NCBI RefSeq assembly: GCF_000204055.1
Contig: NW_006768807.1
Coordinates: 293,326-357,325, forward strand
Reading direction: 5' to 3'
Length of the DNA: 64,000 nucleotides
Source of the DNA: Melampsora larici-populina 98AG31
Lineage: Eukaryota > Basidiomycota > Pucciniomycetes > Pucciniales > Melampsoraceae
Positions 21,326-32,319 of this stretch are shown here, piece by piece. A model generated the notes under the pieces. It did not search any database and was not told the DNA's origin. It worked only from the letters and a program-made list of their open reading frames with translations. The first letter of the stretch is position 1; each line of letters opens with the position of its first letter. The translations under genes were made by a program, and so were the position numbers.

Positions 21326-24298
21326 ATGGAACCTTCATCACGTAGACCAGAACGTGGTCTCTTGTTGATATCGTAAGTTTCCGCCTAGATTAACCCAAAG
21401 ATCACCTCAAAATCGAATTAAATTTGTTCGGTTTCCTATAGCAATTTACCAGCTTTACAAAACTTAATCAAACGAGATCCCGATGGATATTCTGCTGAAT
21501 TCGCTACTCAATGGGATCATTATCAATCACTTCGAGCGGTGATCGATCTGGGTCTTGGTTCATCAGGTGGTAATGATATGGGCTTATCAGGACCGGCTAG
21601 TGTGACGCCCACGAGCACAGGAGCTGGAAGTGGAAAGGGACGTAGAGAAACCGAGGAGAAATTTCGAGAAGTAGTGATCTTTCTGTCACAGGTAAGCAAG
21701 CTGTTGACTTTTCTTCATTCAAATCATTATTGAACAATATTCTTGCACAGACTGCACCGTGCTATGCTCTTAAAGCCAAACCCATCCGACCGGTCACCAA
21801 TCTACCTACAGAGTTATCCAGTCTTCTACTCCAGCGACACGATCTTTTGCATACCGACACGAGGAAATCTCTAGTTCAAGCTTTAGTCGGCATGAGGCGT
21901 AAAGATACGACCAATTGTCTTATCACCACCTTTGAGTATGTCTGCTTCCGAGTTCTAGGCTTTTGGGTATATTTCTTGAGCGTCTTGCTGACTCGCATCC
22001 TTTCATAGTCTTCTGCAGGTTCTCTTTGCACTCCTCCCTATGACCACCTCATCGATCCTCCGGGCATCGATCTTGAAAACAATTCTAACTGATATCAAAT
22101 TAGCCAACAAGAAGACTAAAAATCACAAACTGAATCGATCTGTCCAGGGACTCCTTTTCAACATGATCGAACGTGGTATCGACGGAGGTCGCGCTGATGG
22201 GTCAGAAGGACCTGGGATGAAGAGAAAGCTGAACAAAAACACTGCCGCTGCGAACGGAAGCCGCCGAGAGGCACTATGGGCAGTTAAATTAGCCACAGAG
22301 TTATGGAGGAAAGGTATCTGGGATGATTCAAAGACGATCAGAATATTGTCCGATGCGTGCTTCCATTCAAATACTAAAGTTCAATCAGCCGCAATCCATT
22401 TTTTCTTATCAGACTCTGGATCTGGGGAATTAAATGAATTGGATAGCGATAATGAGCCAGAAAAGGACATTAATGTAAAGCAAGTCAAACACGTTCAAAC
22501 TATCAACAAAAAGCGAAAGTCGACAGACAAGCGAGCTGAGAAGCTGATCAAGCAAGCGAATCGAAAGCAGAGGGCCAAAGAGGCTGGTGTCAATAAGAGT
22601 AACCCGAACTTCTCTGCTATACAGCTCATTCACGATCCTCCTCAATTAGGTGAAAAACTTTATGAAGCTCTCTTGAAGCATGATAAGATTTATACCTTGG
22701 ATCACAAGATTTTATTGCTTCAATTGTTTTCTCGCATCAGTGCAATTCACAAATTACAAGTTTTACCTTTTTACTCTTACATTCTCAAGTATATCAATCA
22801 CCAACAGCTTCAAGTCACTTCTATCCTTGCCGCTCTTGCTCAATCAGTACACGATCTCACCCCGCCGGACGTTCTGATGCCCTGTTTACGTAAATTAGCA
22901 AACGAGTTTGTTCATCCTGGTGTCGCTTCGACTGTCATTGCAGCCGGACTGAACTCGATCACAGAAATCTCTCGAAGGCAACCTTTGGCTATGGAAGCGG
23001 ATTTATTGGCAGATTTGATCGAGTACAAGAAAAGTAAAGATAAAGGTATCATTACTGCCGCACGAAGCTTGTTGGGTCTGTTCCGAGAGGTCAACTCCGG
23101 CTTGCTTAAAAATCGCGAGCGTGGTAAGGTGGCTACGATGGCTTCAAAGGACTTTGCGGGCGAGAAAGATTCAACAATGCCCACGAGAAGAGTTGTCAGG
23201 TTCGGGGAAACGCGTGGTGATGTTACATCGATACCGGGATTGGAATTGTTAGAGCAAGCTATGGCCGATAAGAGTACTGAAGCCAGAGAAGGTAACTCTG
23301 CAGAAGAGGCGGAAGATGATGATGACAAATGGGAAGGTTGGGAAGTCGAATCTGATGATTCTGATAGCGAGAATGAGGAGGACTCAGATGGAAGTTGGAT
23401 CGAAGTCAGTAGTGAAGATGATGGGGGTGGGTTAGATGTCAGTGACTCAAGTGATGACGAGGAGGTGGACGGGAAGAAGATCACTCGCCGACAGCGTTTA
23501 GAGAAAAGGAGGAAAATATTCACTGGAGGCTGGAAAGCGGGCGAAGATACTCGCGCCTCCCGAAATGAAGAAGGCGAAGAGCAGGCTATAGAGGATGATG
23601 CGGATGGTGATGAGCCTGAACATTCTGCTGAACCTCAAATCGCTAGCTTGGCGTCCACCAAAGTATGTGCTTTTGAATGACTCTGACCCATGGCTACAGT
23701 TACTAACTACTCCTTACCCGTCAGATCCTTACGCCGGCAGATTTTGCGAAACTGAATGAGCTGAGGATCAGCGCGATCGAAAAGGCGGCAAAAGAGAGTG
23801 GATCGAAGAATGCCAATTCATCACACCATAAGATCCTTAAACAATTACGACAACAAGCTCATTATAATTCCAAGGAAGCTCCAACACTTGATGCGATTGA
23901 AGAAGAAAATCATCGATTTGTCAGTGAAGGAGATATCATTGGACAACAAAAGAAAGCTAAACAGAATTATGAAGAAAGGATGGCAAGTATCCAATCTGGT
24001 AGAGATGGTAGAGAAAAGTTTGGTAGTTCGAAAGCTAGAGGTAGAAAAGGATTAAAGAATGGAGCGATGGGTAGTAGTACCAACGAAGCTAAATCGAGAC
24101 AAAAATCATTTGCAATGACACAACAATCAAATAGAGTACGTATACCTAGTCATTTTCTTTCTGTTTACAGTGACACTCACTTTGTTTTTCTTTTGTTAGG
24201 TTCGATCTAAGAAGAGTGCTTCTTTGAGAGATCGTCAAAAGACTTTACGAGCTCATATCAATCGTAAGAAACGTGGAGGACGAAGAGGAAACGGTTAG
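21326..24298 (+). CDS. SDA1: SDA1 family protein (6 exons, 881 aa)
   Basis: SDA1 is a conserved nuclear protein needed for maturation and export of pre-60S ribosomes; yeast mutants also show actin and G1 defects. Exons are 21326-21372, 21442-21691, 21751-21935, 22009-23662, 23725-24135 and 24200-24298, totalling exactly 882 codons. The N-terminus 'SSNLPALQNLIKRDPDGY' and 'LLQVLFALLPMTTSSILR' (both across introns), the 'NRSVQGLLFNMIERG' stretch, a Lys/Arg-rich middle, a long Asp/Glu/Ser-rich region (about residues 570-690), 'ILTPADFAKLNEL' and the basic C-terminus 'KKSASLRDRQKTLRAHINRK' are all family hallmarks. At 881 aa it is somewhat longer than the yeast protein (about 770), mainly through acidic and basic low-complexity inserts. 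The frame is intact throughout. The intron at 23663 has a TACTAAC branch site. The gene converges on the aquaporin gene. Family assignment is confident. Confidence 0.93.
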
Positions 24299-25593
24299 GA
24301 GATGATTGAGGCTTAGAATCCTTAGATAAGCTTTGATTGGATAGAAATGATTTCAATTGTCTGTATTGCTTGATTTGATTTGTTTTATGACTTGATCATA
24401 CGATCAAGTTCGAAAAGTTGAAAAATCAGGTTCAGTGTGATGTAGAAAGATTTTCTCTTGTTCTAGATTTGGAAATACCATGGCGTATAACATGAGCGAG
24501 TATATGATTTCTATGAGTTTAACAAACTTGTTTTAGTGATTTGTGAAGTGCTCGCCAAAGCAATTGATTGCGACTCTCACATGAACCGTATGACCATGAA
24601 CCACCCCCACGAGAGCTATCCAATGCACCCCAAAGCTTTAGTAAGTGATAGTGATGCAATTTATGTTTGGTTTCCCAATACCTTTCATGTAGGATCCATC
24701 ATCAAGTTTATAACAGTAAGAAAATTTCGTGAGGTGCATTGGTTCACATGGTACCAATTTGTGTTCTTTTCACTTCAAATTTTGAGCATCAGAGTTTGTG
24801 TCTCTTTCATATTTATTTCTTGTGGGACTGGGTACGTTTGTTTCGTAGACTTTTGATATAGATGGCAGCTCTCGGGAAACTTGACTAAAATTCTCCGACA
24901 TTTTAAGTATCTTGTCTCGAATTTGATCAAGACGTTTGATGGTAATTTGGCTCTGTTGAAGCTGTAGACATTTGTATGCTTATGGCCCCTTGTGACACCG
25001 ATGCCTTGTCACATACATGTAGATTGACTTTCTCTTTATGATTGATCTTAGTTTGGAGCATGGAGATAGACAACCATAAAATATCCTCCCTATCACCTGT
25101 CAATTCGACAAATTCCCGCATGATCCACTCAAAGGAAGATAGGAAGCTCTGAGGGTGAAATCTGATTTTTTTAATAAAAACTCTGTCATCTTGAGAGTAG
25201 TTTGGAAAATTCGGTAAGATAGCGAACAGCACATATTTTCATCAAGGAGTAAGTCTCCCGCATGAATCAAGAAAATTTTGTTATAAATTTTTATACAAGA
25301 AAGGAGAAAGTTGATGGTGGTTTAAACTCAAGGTTAAATGGTATAGTACTTGAACAATGTGTTCCTTCAAGGATTAATAGGTGAGTTTTCTGATAGCAAC
25401 AACAACGAAGAGAAAGACAATAACTAATGAGACATGCATATGTAACGAAGGAATAGAAATACCAAGGTTCAAAGGAAGGGAGAAGATAACTGAGATTGAA
25501 TGAGCAACTTTTCTTTGTAAATTTTGAGAAAAATGATATATTACAAGATTTGTGCTTCAAAAGAGAAAACTTAGGGTGAAACCAGAAGGGTTT
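24299..25593. other. Intergenic between convergent genes
   Basis: Shared 3' region of SDA1 (+) and the aquaporin (-). ORFs at 24536-24856 (+) and 24927-25232 (-) have no domain features and look like chance frames. Nothing else was seen. Confidence 0.5.
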
Positions 25594-27656
25594 TCAACGA
25601 TGATGGTGATGATTTGTAGCACCACCTGGCTGAAGCGGTACTACACCGTACGGAGACCAAACTGGAATCTCTTTGAGTTCATCTGAACTTCCTGCCGGTG
25701 GATAATCGGGTTTATTGGATCCTGATGAAGGCTGATGGTGAAGATGATAGGCCTGAGAATTCTCTTCTCCTGATGAGAGATGAGAGGAGCGCTTTGGATA
25801 TGCCAATTTGATTGTGTTACCACCGTGGTGCGCTCTGTGAGATTTATCAAGCGGATACCCAACAGCAGAACTGGGTTCATATGGGTGATAGGGGTCTTGT
25901 GGGGCTTCGTAAGGGCTGTGGTGCACATAATCCGGATTTGGTATGAAGGGTGGGGGTCCTGAGTGCGGGTAACCTGGCTGGTTAAAGTGTCTGGGGGTAA
26001 CTTCTCTGTTAGGATACCGCCTTGTGCCACTGGGTGCGAGATGAGATCCAGCCGAGCTTCCATAGCTATTTCTTCGTCGCATCTTTACTTCAATTCCCAT
26101 CAGATCAGGAGAGTCGTCTCTTTGGTCAGAATCTTGCTTAGGGGTGAGAGAATACAAATCGACGGCTTTGAGGCTAGATAGAAGGAGTTGAAGCCATCAG
26201 CTAAGGATGTTTGGCAATTCCTTTGGACAAATGATTCGAAGCTTACAGATAGTAAAGAGCAGTCGCGACCAATGCGCCAACTGAAGGTCCTACCCAATAA
26301 ACTAAACGTGCGGATGCGTCAGATGAAGATCACTTAAAGATGGCCGTGTAAAAAGTGAAGAACAAACCCCACTGATAAGTAGTAAATCCGGTGATCTAAT
26401 TGACAAAGAGACAAGAAAGAGATTAAAACGAAGCAATTATTTGAGACCTTTTGGATAGTTGCATGAAGACGACTAACTAGTGCAGGACCAAATGCTCTGG
26501 CGGAGTTGAGCTATTTGACAACATAAGTGTAAGTACTCGGATGTTGCCTTAGGAATTTGATGTTAGATAAGTTTTAAAAGGCTCACAGCAGCGCCAGTGA
26601 AGACTACTCCAAAAAGATGAGTAGCAAAGAGTACCAATCCAATGGCACATGGTGCAAATGGAGTAGAGCGATGCTTTTCGACAGCCACGAGCAGGACGGT
26701 TAATGTCAAAGCTGCTGTCAAGAAGCCCTCGACGATGATGGCTTGACCAGGAGTCACACCGGGTCCAAGTGTACAATTTACGGCCAGTTTTCCAGGGAGG
26801 GCAGCGTTAAGTAGTGCTGAAGCGACTATAGCACCAAGAACCTGTATTTTTTATAATGAAGGAAAATATCAGTTTGATGACCAATGACTGGAGGGTTCAC
26901 AACTTTATAATCATTTGGAAGTAGACTGACCTCTGCACAAACGTAAAGGACAAAACGCCTAAACAAAATATCATAAAGGAAAGAAACACAAGTTCAGACA
27001 GATTTTTGTCAGTGAATTCCGACATCAAATCCTATGTTGCTAGGTCAATGCATAACGCAAGTCCGAACAGAAGCCTACATTGGTTTGATTGCTCCGGTGA
27101 GTACCAGTGCAATGGCCACATTTGGGTTGAAGACGCTTCCACTGACACGGAAAAAAGTCCAAGCAGTTGCAAGTAGCGAGAGGCCCATACTATCGTGAAA
27201 ATAGTGAGAATCTGAATCAATGTGTAGACGTAAGACTTAGCATAAGATTCCAGCCAGAGAAAATTTGCTCACGAGGTAGATATATAGAGAAGGTTTTCAA
27301 TACTGGCAACATTGTTAGCTGGGTCAGTGTCGGGGGCCCGACCTGCCAACTTGGACACGGAAGCGGCTTGGATTCCTCCAAGTCCCATTAAAAGGAACAA
27401 CATTGTTCCTAAATGCCGATCAATTAAAAAAGATTTGGTACTTCAGCTTTCCTCTATGGCTCACTGAGTTTTCTACTCGAATTTACTGACCGAAAAACTC
27501 AATAAGTGCGGCAACCAGATCCACTGACGAATAGAAATGAAAAGCGTCAACATTTTGTATGACTTGAGCTTGAGAAGTCTATGAATGGCGCGACTTGTGA
27601 GGGATAGAGTGAGAGAAGAAGAACTCACGCTTGAGTTGATGTGCAAATGAACCCAT
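25594..27656 (-). CDS. Aquaporin / MIP channel with NPN and NSA motifs (10 exons, 438 aa)
   Basis: A major intrinsic protein: a membrane channel for water or small solutes with six transmembrane helices. Exons in coding order: 27656-27629, 27524-27492, 27408-27273, 27189-27079, 26958-26931, 26841-26587, 26510-26448, 26395-26368, 26301-26247 and 26173-25594, totalling exactly 439 codons. Segments seen are 'LIEFFGTMLFLLMGLGG' (TM1), 'SGSVFNPNVAIALVLTG' (half-helix B), 'VEGFLTAALTLTVLLVAVE' (TM4), 'FTGAALNSARAFGPALVS' (half-helix E with the ar/R Arg) and 'YWVGPSVGALVATALYYL' (TM6). The first NPA is NPN (residues 87-89) and the second is NSA (199-201); fungal orthodox aquaporins often have N-[ST]-A-R in the second. 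Residues ~250-438 form a His/Pro/Ser/Tyr-rich cytosolic tail ending in four His. Three exons are only 28 nt and one 33 nt. Substrate cannot be read from sequence. Confidence 0.9.
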
Positions 27657-29232
27657 TATAGAGGTTTTGAAATTTGAACAGGGAGAATTTAGTAAGAACT
27701 GAGGAACAAACACTGAAGTACTGACGATAAATTTCTAACCCGATGCAGGAATAACAAAAATTAAGATATAATAAGAGCTCGAAGGTATACTGTACAATAT
27801 GCCGGGCGATTGGAAGATTTTAAAAGAAAACTGAAGATAAAGGGTTCTTCGGGGTTCTATGATCATTCAAGAAGTGGTAGTGAAGTCTGCAATGATTAAG
27901 CGTTGCCTTCCAACGTCAATCTCTAATTAAAAATTCAAGCCCTGCCCATCGTGGCACTCTGATCATCAGGGTTCATAGGAGAAAAGAGTAGCGCGGCCAC
28001 ATGCGCCCAGGGGAGGCCTGCTCTTGCGTCACACTCGACCGGCTTTTGAAATACATGCATCCAGGCTCAACAGACCGACACAGGCTGGAATGAAATGTCG
28101 AAAGGCGAAGAGGTGAAGCCGATCATGTCGTAATCCGTAAGTTTGAATCCCTCTTTCAGGTTCTAGACTTACAGCTCCAGTCGATATAGAAATTCAATTT
28201 GAAAACTGAAAGAAAGAATTCAAACTTACGTTTTGAAAACATCTCATCGTCGTATGATTTTTCTGCTAAATAAATCCTGACGTAGAAAACCGTGACCTCC
28301 AGCTTGGGTTATGAGGATAGCAATGAAAATCCTCAGCCATTTTCCATTGGCGTGAAGATCGACACCACAGGACATCGATGTGACCATATACTTACCTCCT
28401 TGAGCATGTGCGACTTGTTCTGAAATCCTGAGGGTAAAATTGAAGATTGAGTCTGAAGTACAATATAAGTTGTGCTTTCAATTTTGATAATCTGGACCAA
28501 TAGTGTGATTTGATTGGATGGTGTGATCGACCTTGCCCAGAATCTTTTCAAATTACTGGAAGTTGGACAAAAAATCACAAAGTTTCTTACTGCCTTGGGG
28601 CAGATCACACCGGTGGCAGATCAAACTTCGAAATTTACCATTTGAATACAATCCTTGCTGTGTTCAAATCCAGTTAATAACTGGAATTTGATTTTTTCAC
28701 TTTTTCTCGATGTCCAACATATAATGGAATGGTATATTATAAGTATCATCTGCGCCAAAGGTTTCTGCTCATTTACGCAGTTTTTATAACACTTTCTGAG
28801 ATTTTGTACTATATCGGCTCTAATTTCATAGGACAACATGCTGCTTCCCGCAGAGGATTGTACGCATCAAATCAATACTCCAGATTGGGTATCAAGCCGA
28901 TTCCGAGGCTTCCTCTGGCCGTAACTGAGAATCCAGACGCCACCCATGGAGGCAGCTGTCATGATGTGAGAACAAGATGAAAACTCATTGAAAACTTCAG
29001 TAAACCTGACCAATAGTGGTGATTTGGTAAAAGAGTTCAATGAAAAAACTCCTGATGCAGTGAAGAACATAAAAGACAACAAAAAAGTGAAGAGGCATAG
29101 CTTTCTCCCACTGGGTTTTTAAGAACATTATTGTAGACAGTTAATGGCCGTGCTTGGTGTGAAATGAAAAAGAGTGAAAACAAAAGGGAACAAAACACAG
29201 GCACTAATTTTGGGGAATAATGACATGTGTTA
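27657..29232. other. Intergenic, promoter side of the aquaporin gene
   Basis: 1.6 kb without a supported gene. Its left end holds the aquaporin promoter and leader. Short ORFs (for example 28333-28608 on the - strand and 28729-28980 on the + strand) have no domain or splice context. Confidence 0.5.
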
Positions 29233-29907
29233 GAGCACCCACTATGGTGGGCGTGTTTTATCGTAAATTTTGCGGTCCCGACCGCGAAATTTAATCATGC
29301 GTGTAACAACTAAATTAGTAAACGCATAAAAACCACTATGAGCTGCTTTACGACCTGATTTACCAACGATAAATCACTGTGAGTCAACCAGATCCACAGT
29401 GGTATGATCTTGAAATGAATCATCACATTCCTCATAATCTTTTCCCAAAGATCAATTATCTCAGAAGTCTTCAAATAGCAATAGGAACAACAATAATAAC
29501 ATCAACTAGTCTTGACTTCTTGTTTGATAAACCTCGCATACCACCTCCGCTTCCTCGCACTCAAATCTGAATTGATCGAGACTTATCAAGACTGCACTCA
29601 ACGTGCTCGGAAACTATATAAGTTTTCAAGTTTGAACTTTGAAGTTGAGGTGTCGAGGTCTGAACGTTGAGATTTGAAGTCTTGAATTGTGGAGTTTGGG
29701 ATTTGATGTTTTGGAAAAGGCAGTTGTTGACCGATTATCGTACGATAAATCAAGTCGTAGGCTTGTGTAGATCTGAGCACGCGGGGTGCAAGATTTAACG
29801 CAGCAGTACGGACTGCATGTCTAAAACAGGTCCGTAGTGGACCTGTCTGGATTTTAGCGTTACGGTAACGCTAAATCACCTCGTTAACGCACCCATAGTG
29901 GGTGCTC
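29233..29907. mobile_element. PIF/Harbinger-like MITE (675 bp, TTA target duplication)
   Basis: The ends are imperfect terminal inverted repeats: the left end reads GAGCACCCACTATGGTGGGC, and the right end is its reverse complement with small gaps. They are flanked by TTA on both sides (29230-29232 and 29908-29910). A 3-bp TWA duplication and a GAGCA-type end are typical of PIF/Harbinger elements. No transposase ORF is present, so the copy is non-autonomous. Inside are several perfect or near-perfect hairpins: TAGCGTTAC/GGTAACGCTA near 29855, ACAGGTCC/GGACCTGT near 29828, and GCGGTC/GACCGC near 29271. Confidence 0.75.
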
Positions 29908-29910
29908 TTA

Positions 29911-30404
29911 GGTGCTTCAGAAGGATCAAAAGAATCTGTATCCACATCATACAGGGCAGAGTGCGGGAGGGAAACCTTAGACACCAGGATGATGATCTAT
30001 TGAATCTTGGAAGACCTCCTTTGTCTAGGTGGTGATTAGACAGATAACACATTTTCCCATGCAGAAATGCTGCATCCTTTGTGGTAAGAGAAACCAAGAA
30101 GAAAAAACAGTAGAATGAAACAAAAAGAAGAAAAAGGCCAGGTATTGAGATGAGTTGCTGATAAGAATAGTGACTGCCTTCTTTGGGGTAGGTGTCACAT
30201 GAGGCCAGACTCGGATTGAAAAAAGTACTTTGAATGATATTTGGCCTTAAGTGTTGAGGTTCAAGAATGAGGATGGTGGACACTTGATGCACCACAGAAA
30301 AAGGAAAACATATTTTGTTGGCATGGTGTATCACAGCTAGCTAAACAGCAACTGGCCAGACAAGGACACTCACTTATAATTGACCTAACAGGGGTGGCAC
30401 CGAG
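29911..30404. other. Intergenic
   Basis: Lies between the MITE and the 3' end of the cysteine-rich secreted-protein gene. The - strand ORF 29876-30334 overlaps the MITE end and has no leader or domain. Nothing else was seen. Confidence 0.45.
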
Positions 30405-30731
30405 TTAGGGATTACAAATATTACATGCCCATGCATGCTCGTTGGTCAAATCACATCGACCAAGAGTGTGTATCTCTTGATCCTCATCGGTACATTTAAG
30501 ACATTTGTATTTTCCCAACGTGATAAGAGCTTTACACTTTAACCAATCGGTCCTAGTGCATGTGTCACAGTCAATAGAAACACCACAAGCACCTTCAAAT
30601 TCGCTCATTACCATGTCAATCTTGCAGTGATCACATTTAGGTGGTGTAGGTGGTGTACACAAGCCAACTTGTGCTAGTCCAAGTAGGCAGGCTGTGAAGA
30701 TGATGAAGGTTGATGCTAATTGTGATTTCAT
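30405..30731 (-). CDS. Small cysteine-rich secreted protein (108 aa), effector candidate
   Basis: A single-exon ORF from ATG at 30731-30729 to TAG at 30405. The first ~25 residues form a clear signal peptide (basic MKSQ start, hydrophobic FIIFTACLLGLAQVGL core). The mature region is short and has 11 cysteines, or 12 if the Cys at the cleavage site is kept. They are spaced as C-x2-C, C-x6-C-x2-C, C-x2-C and C-x2-C, with 'PPKCDHCKID', 'DCDTCTRTDWLKC' and 'WACNICNP' visible. Such proteins are common in rust secretomes and are often called effector candidates; no family is recognised here. A TATA-like box lies about 140 bp upstream. The gene sits between a MITE (29.2-29.9 kb) and a hAT element (31.2 kb), the usual repeat-rich setting for such genes. 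Function is inferred only from secretion and cysteine content. Confidence 0.78.
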   Translation of the reverse strand: MKSQLASTFIIFTACLLGLAQVGLCTPPTPPKCDHCKIDMVMSEFEGACGVSIDCDTCTRTDWLKCKALITLGKYKCLKCTDEDQEIHTLGRCDLTNEHAWACNICNP

Positions 30732-30869
30732 ACCGTTGGAGCCAATAAATTACCTGACTGATTAAAACTTATGATACTTGTCTTGGACTAGAATTGGAGG
30801 TGTATTAATGAATTGATGGCTGTTAAGATGATGGTGGAAAAAGGGGGTGACCTTGGAGAAGGGAGGGAG

Positions 30870-30880
30870 CTTATATACCT
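30870..30880 (-). promoter_or_regulatory. TATA-like box of the cysteine-rich protein gene
   Basis: On the - strand the sequence reads GGTATATAAG, about 140 bp upstream of the ATG at 30731. Position and sequence fit a TATA box with a leader of about 100 nt. Predicted from sequence only. Confidence 0.45.
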
Positions 30881-30904
30881 TTCCTGACCAACATTTCTAG
30901 GCTC

Positions 30905-31155
30905 CAAGTTGTGGTTCAGATTGTTTATATTTGACTTATCAATATGTGGCAGGTTTTCAGGAATGCTAATGAGTGTAATCTGATAATCAAACCTGCATCA
31001 TGAAAGTAATTTCACAAAAGTATGGAAAAGTTGTGGTCCAGATTGGTCCCCAAGATGTAGCCTTGATTGCACAGCTGGTGTATCAATCTGTGGCAAGTTT
31101 CCAGAAGCAGGGATCAGGGCAATTTGATACCCAAACCTGCATCATGAAAGTCAGC
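30905..31155. repeat. Imperfect direct duplication (~122-bp period)
   Basis: Two diverged copies follow each other. Both contain AAGTTGTGGT(T/C)CAGATTG, TATCAAT(A/C)TGTGGCA(G/A)GTTT and the end AAACCTGCATCATGAAAGT, at about 30908-31008 and 31030-31150. The right copy runs up to the left target duplication of the hAT element. No coding meaning is apparent. Confidence 0.5.
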
Positions 31156-31499
31156 TTATGTAAGCATGGCCAATGTTTGGTTCACTGTGGTGTAAGGCTT
31201 GGACCCGGCACCAGGACCACCCGGGCGGGCTCGGGCCGAGCCGGGCACGGGCCTTAAACGACTCTTTTAAAAAGGTATGTGGCCCGTGAGCGCTGTGCTC
31301 TCGGGCGAGCCGGACGGGCCGGCCCGAAAGGGCCCGAGGGATTGGTGGCACTAAAAAGGGAGCTCAGAGGCTCGGAAAGGGGTCAAATGAGGGCAAATGG
31401 ACTCGTTGAGGAGAGGAGAAGAGGTTGGGGCACATCTATAAGCTGAATTTGACTACTGTATGTATATTGGTGGCACTAAACCAGGGAGCTCAGATGCTC

Positions 31500-31599
31500 N
31501 NNNNNNNNNNNNNNNNNNNNNNNNNNNNNNNNNNNNNNNNNNNNNNNNNNNNNNNNNNNNNNNNNNNNNNNNNNNNNNNNNNNNNNNNNNNNNNNNNNN
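31500..31599. other. Assembly gap (100 Ns)
   Basis: A run of exactly 100 N, the conventional size for a gap of unknown length. It interrupts the hAT transposase. Just left of it, 'ATTGGTGGCACTAAA..' plus 'GGGAGCTCAGA.GCTC' occurs twice (about 31340-31373 and 31466-31499), a local repeat that may have caused the assembly break. Confidence 0.95.
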
Positions 31600-32149
31600 C
31601 ACAGCTCAAGAAGTTTCGCAGGTCGGGAGAATTGACAAAAGAAAACGGAAGCTCCTTCATGATGATGAGGCGAAGGAGTTTGTTCTTTAAGTTCTCGCGG
31701 GTGAGCTTGAGAGGCTAGGATCAAAATACAATAGTCAGAAAGAGGACACAAAAAGGACATATGAAGCTTGTGAATTATCAATGTACCTTCTCGATCTTCC
31801 CATTGGTCACATAGTCCCTCATCATCCCAGCTTCGGCAACAGTGTTTTCGTATATCTCGTGTCGGCGTTCCAGATGTCGGGACAATGATCTTGTGCTGGA
31901 AGATTTATCAACGGCAAACACCGCTCCACAGACTTTACCTCCTCCAGATGGATGAGGGACTTGACAGATGTTCTGCTTCTCCTTTGACCCTTTATCGTAC
32001 TCAGTTATGAAATGCTGCCAGACCCATGAGAGCTTGTGTGAGTTGTCGAGTTTGATTTTCTTGCTTTTTGCAGCGGGCTTGACTTGTAAAGGAGAGTCTG
32101 AGATTGTGATCACACTATCATTGGAGGAATGGGGGTGTTTAGGAGCCAT
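31600..32149 (-). CDS. hAT transposase, N-terminal part with BED zinc finger (partial)
   Basis: Exon 1 is 32149-31787 (ATG at 32149, 121 codons). The intron 31786-31715 has donor GTACAT and acceptor TAG. Exon 2 starts at 31714 and is cut by the gap at 31600. After an acidic/basic leader comes a BED-type zinc finger: 'SWVWQHFITEY', C-Q-V...K-V-C-G, then 'TRSLSRHLERRH' supplying the paired His. Exon 2 carries 'LLRLIIMKELPFSFVNSP', the standard hAT segment after the BED finger ('[IV]xxxxLPFSFVE'). The catalytic core and the C-terminal dimerisation region are not in the assembled sequence. No premature stop is seen in the visible part. The transposase would cut and rejoin at the 17-bp ends described for this element. 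Confidence 0.85.
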
Positions 32150-32319
32150 GGTGAGTGATATAAGGCACCTGGTTTCATCAATTTCCACGTTGCTGAGCCA
32201 CATTACGAGAATTTTTTTTTTGGCCGGGCCGTGCCGGGCCGGGCAGCTGAAAAACAAGGGGCCTGATCGGCGTAGTTTCTGATGGCCGGGCCGGGCCGGG
32301 TCCAAGCCTTACTGTGGTG

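Larger units (their letters stand above)
31193..32311 (-). mobile_element. hAT transposon 1 (perfect TIRs and 8-bp TSD, contains assembly gap)
   Basis: The left end TAAGGCTTGGACCCGGC is repeated perfectly inverted at the right end (32295-32311). The element is flanked on both sides by the same octamer CTGTGGTG (31185-31192 and 32312-32319), the 8-bp duplication expected of hAT transposases. Subterminal DNA at both ends is made of GGGCCGGG/CGGGC repeats. A 100-N gap at 31500-31599 hides the middle of the transposase, so the true element is probably longer than the ~1.1 kb drawn here. The matching target duplication and intact ends suggest a fairly recent insertion. Confidence 0.9.

Noticed and set aside
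22912..23523. 203-aa Ser-rich - strand ORF
   Set aside because: Antisense of the acidic region of SDA1.
25641..26063. 140-aa - strand ORF in another frame
   Set aside because: Overlaps the aquaporin tail exon in the wrong frame.
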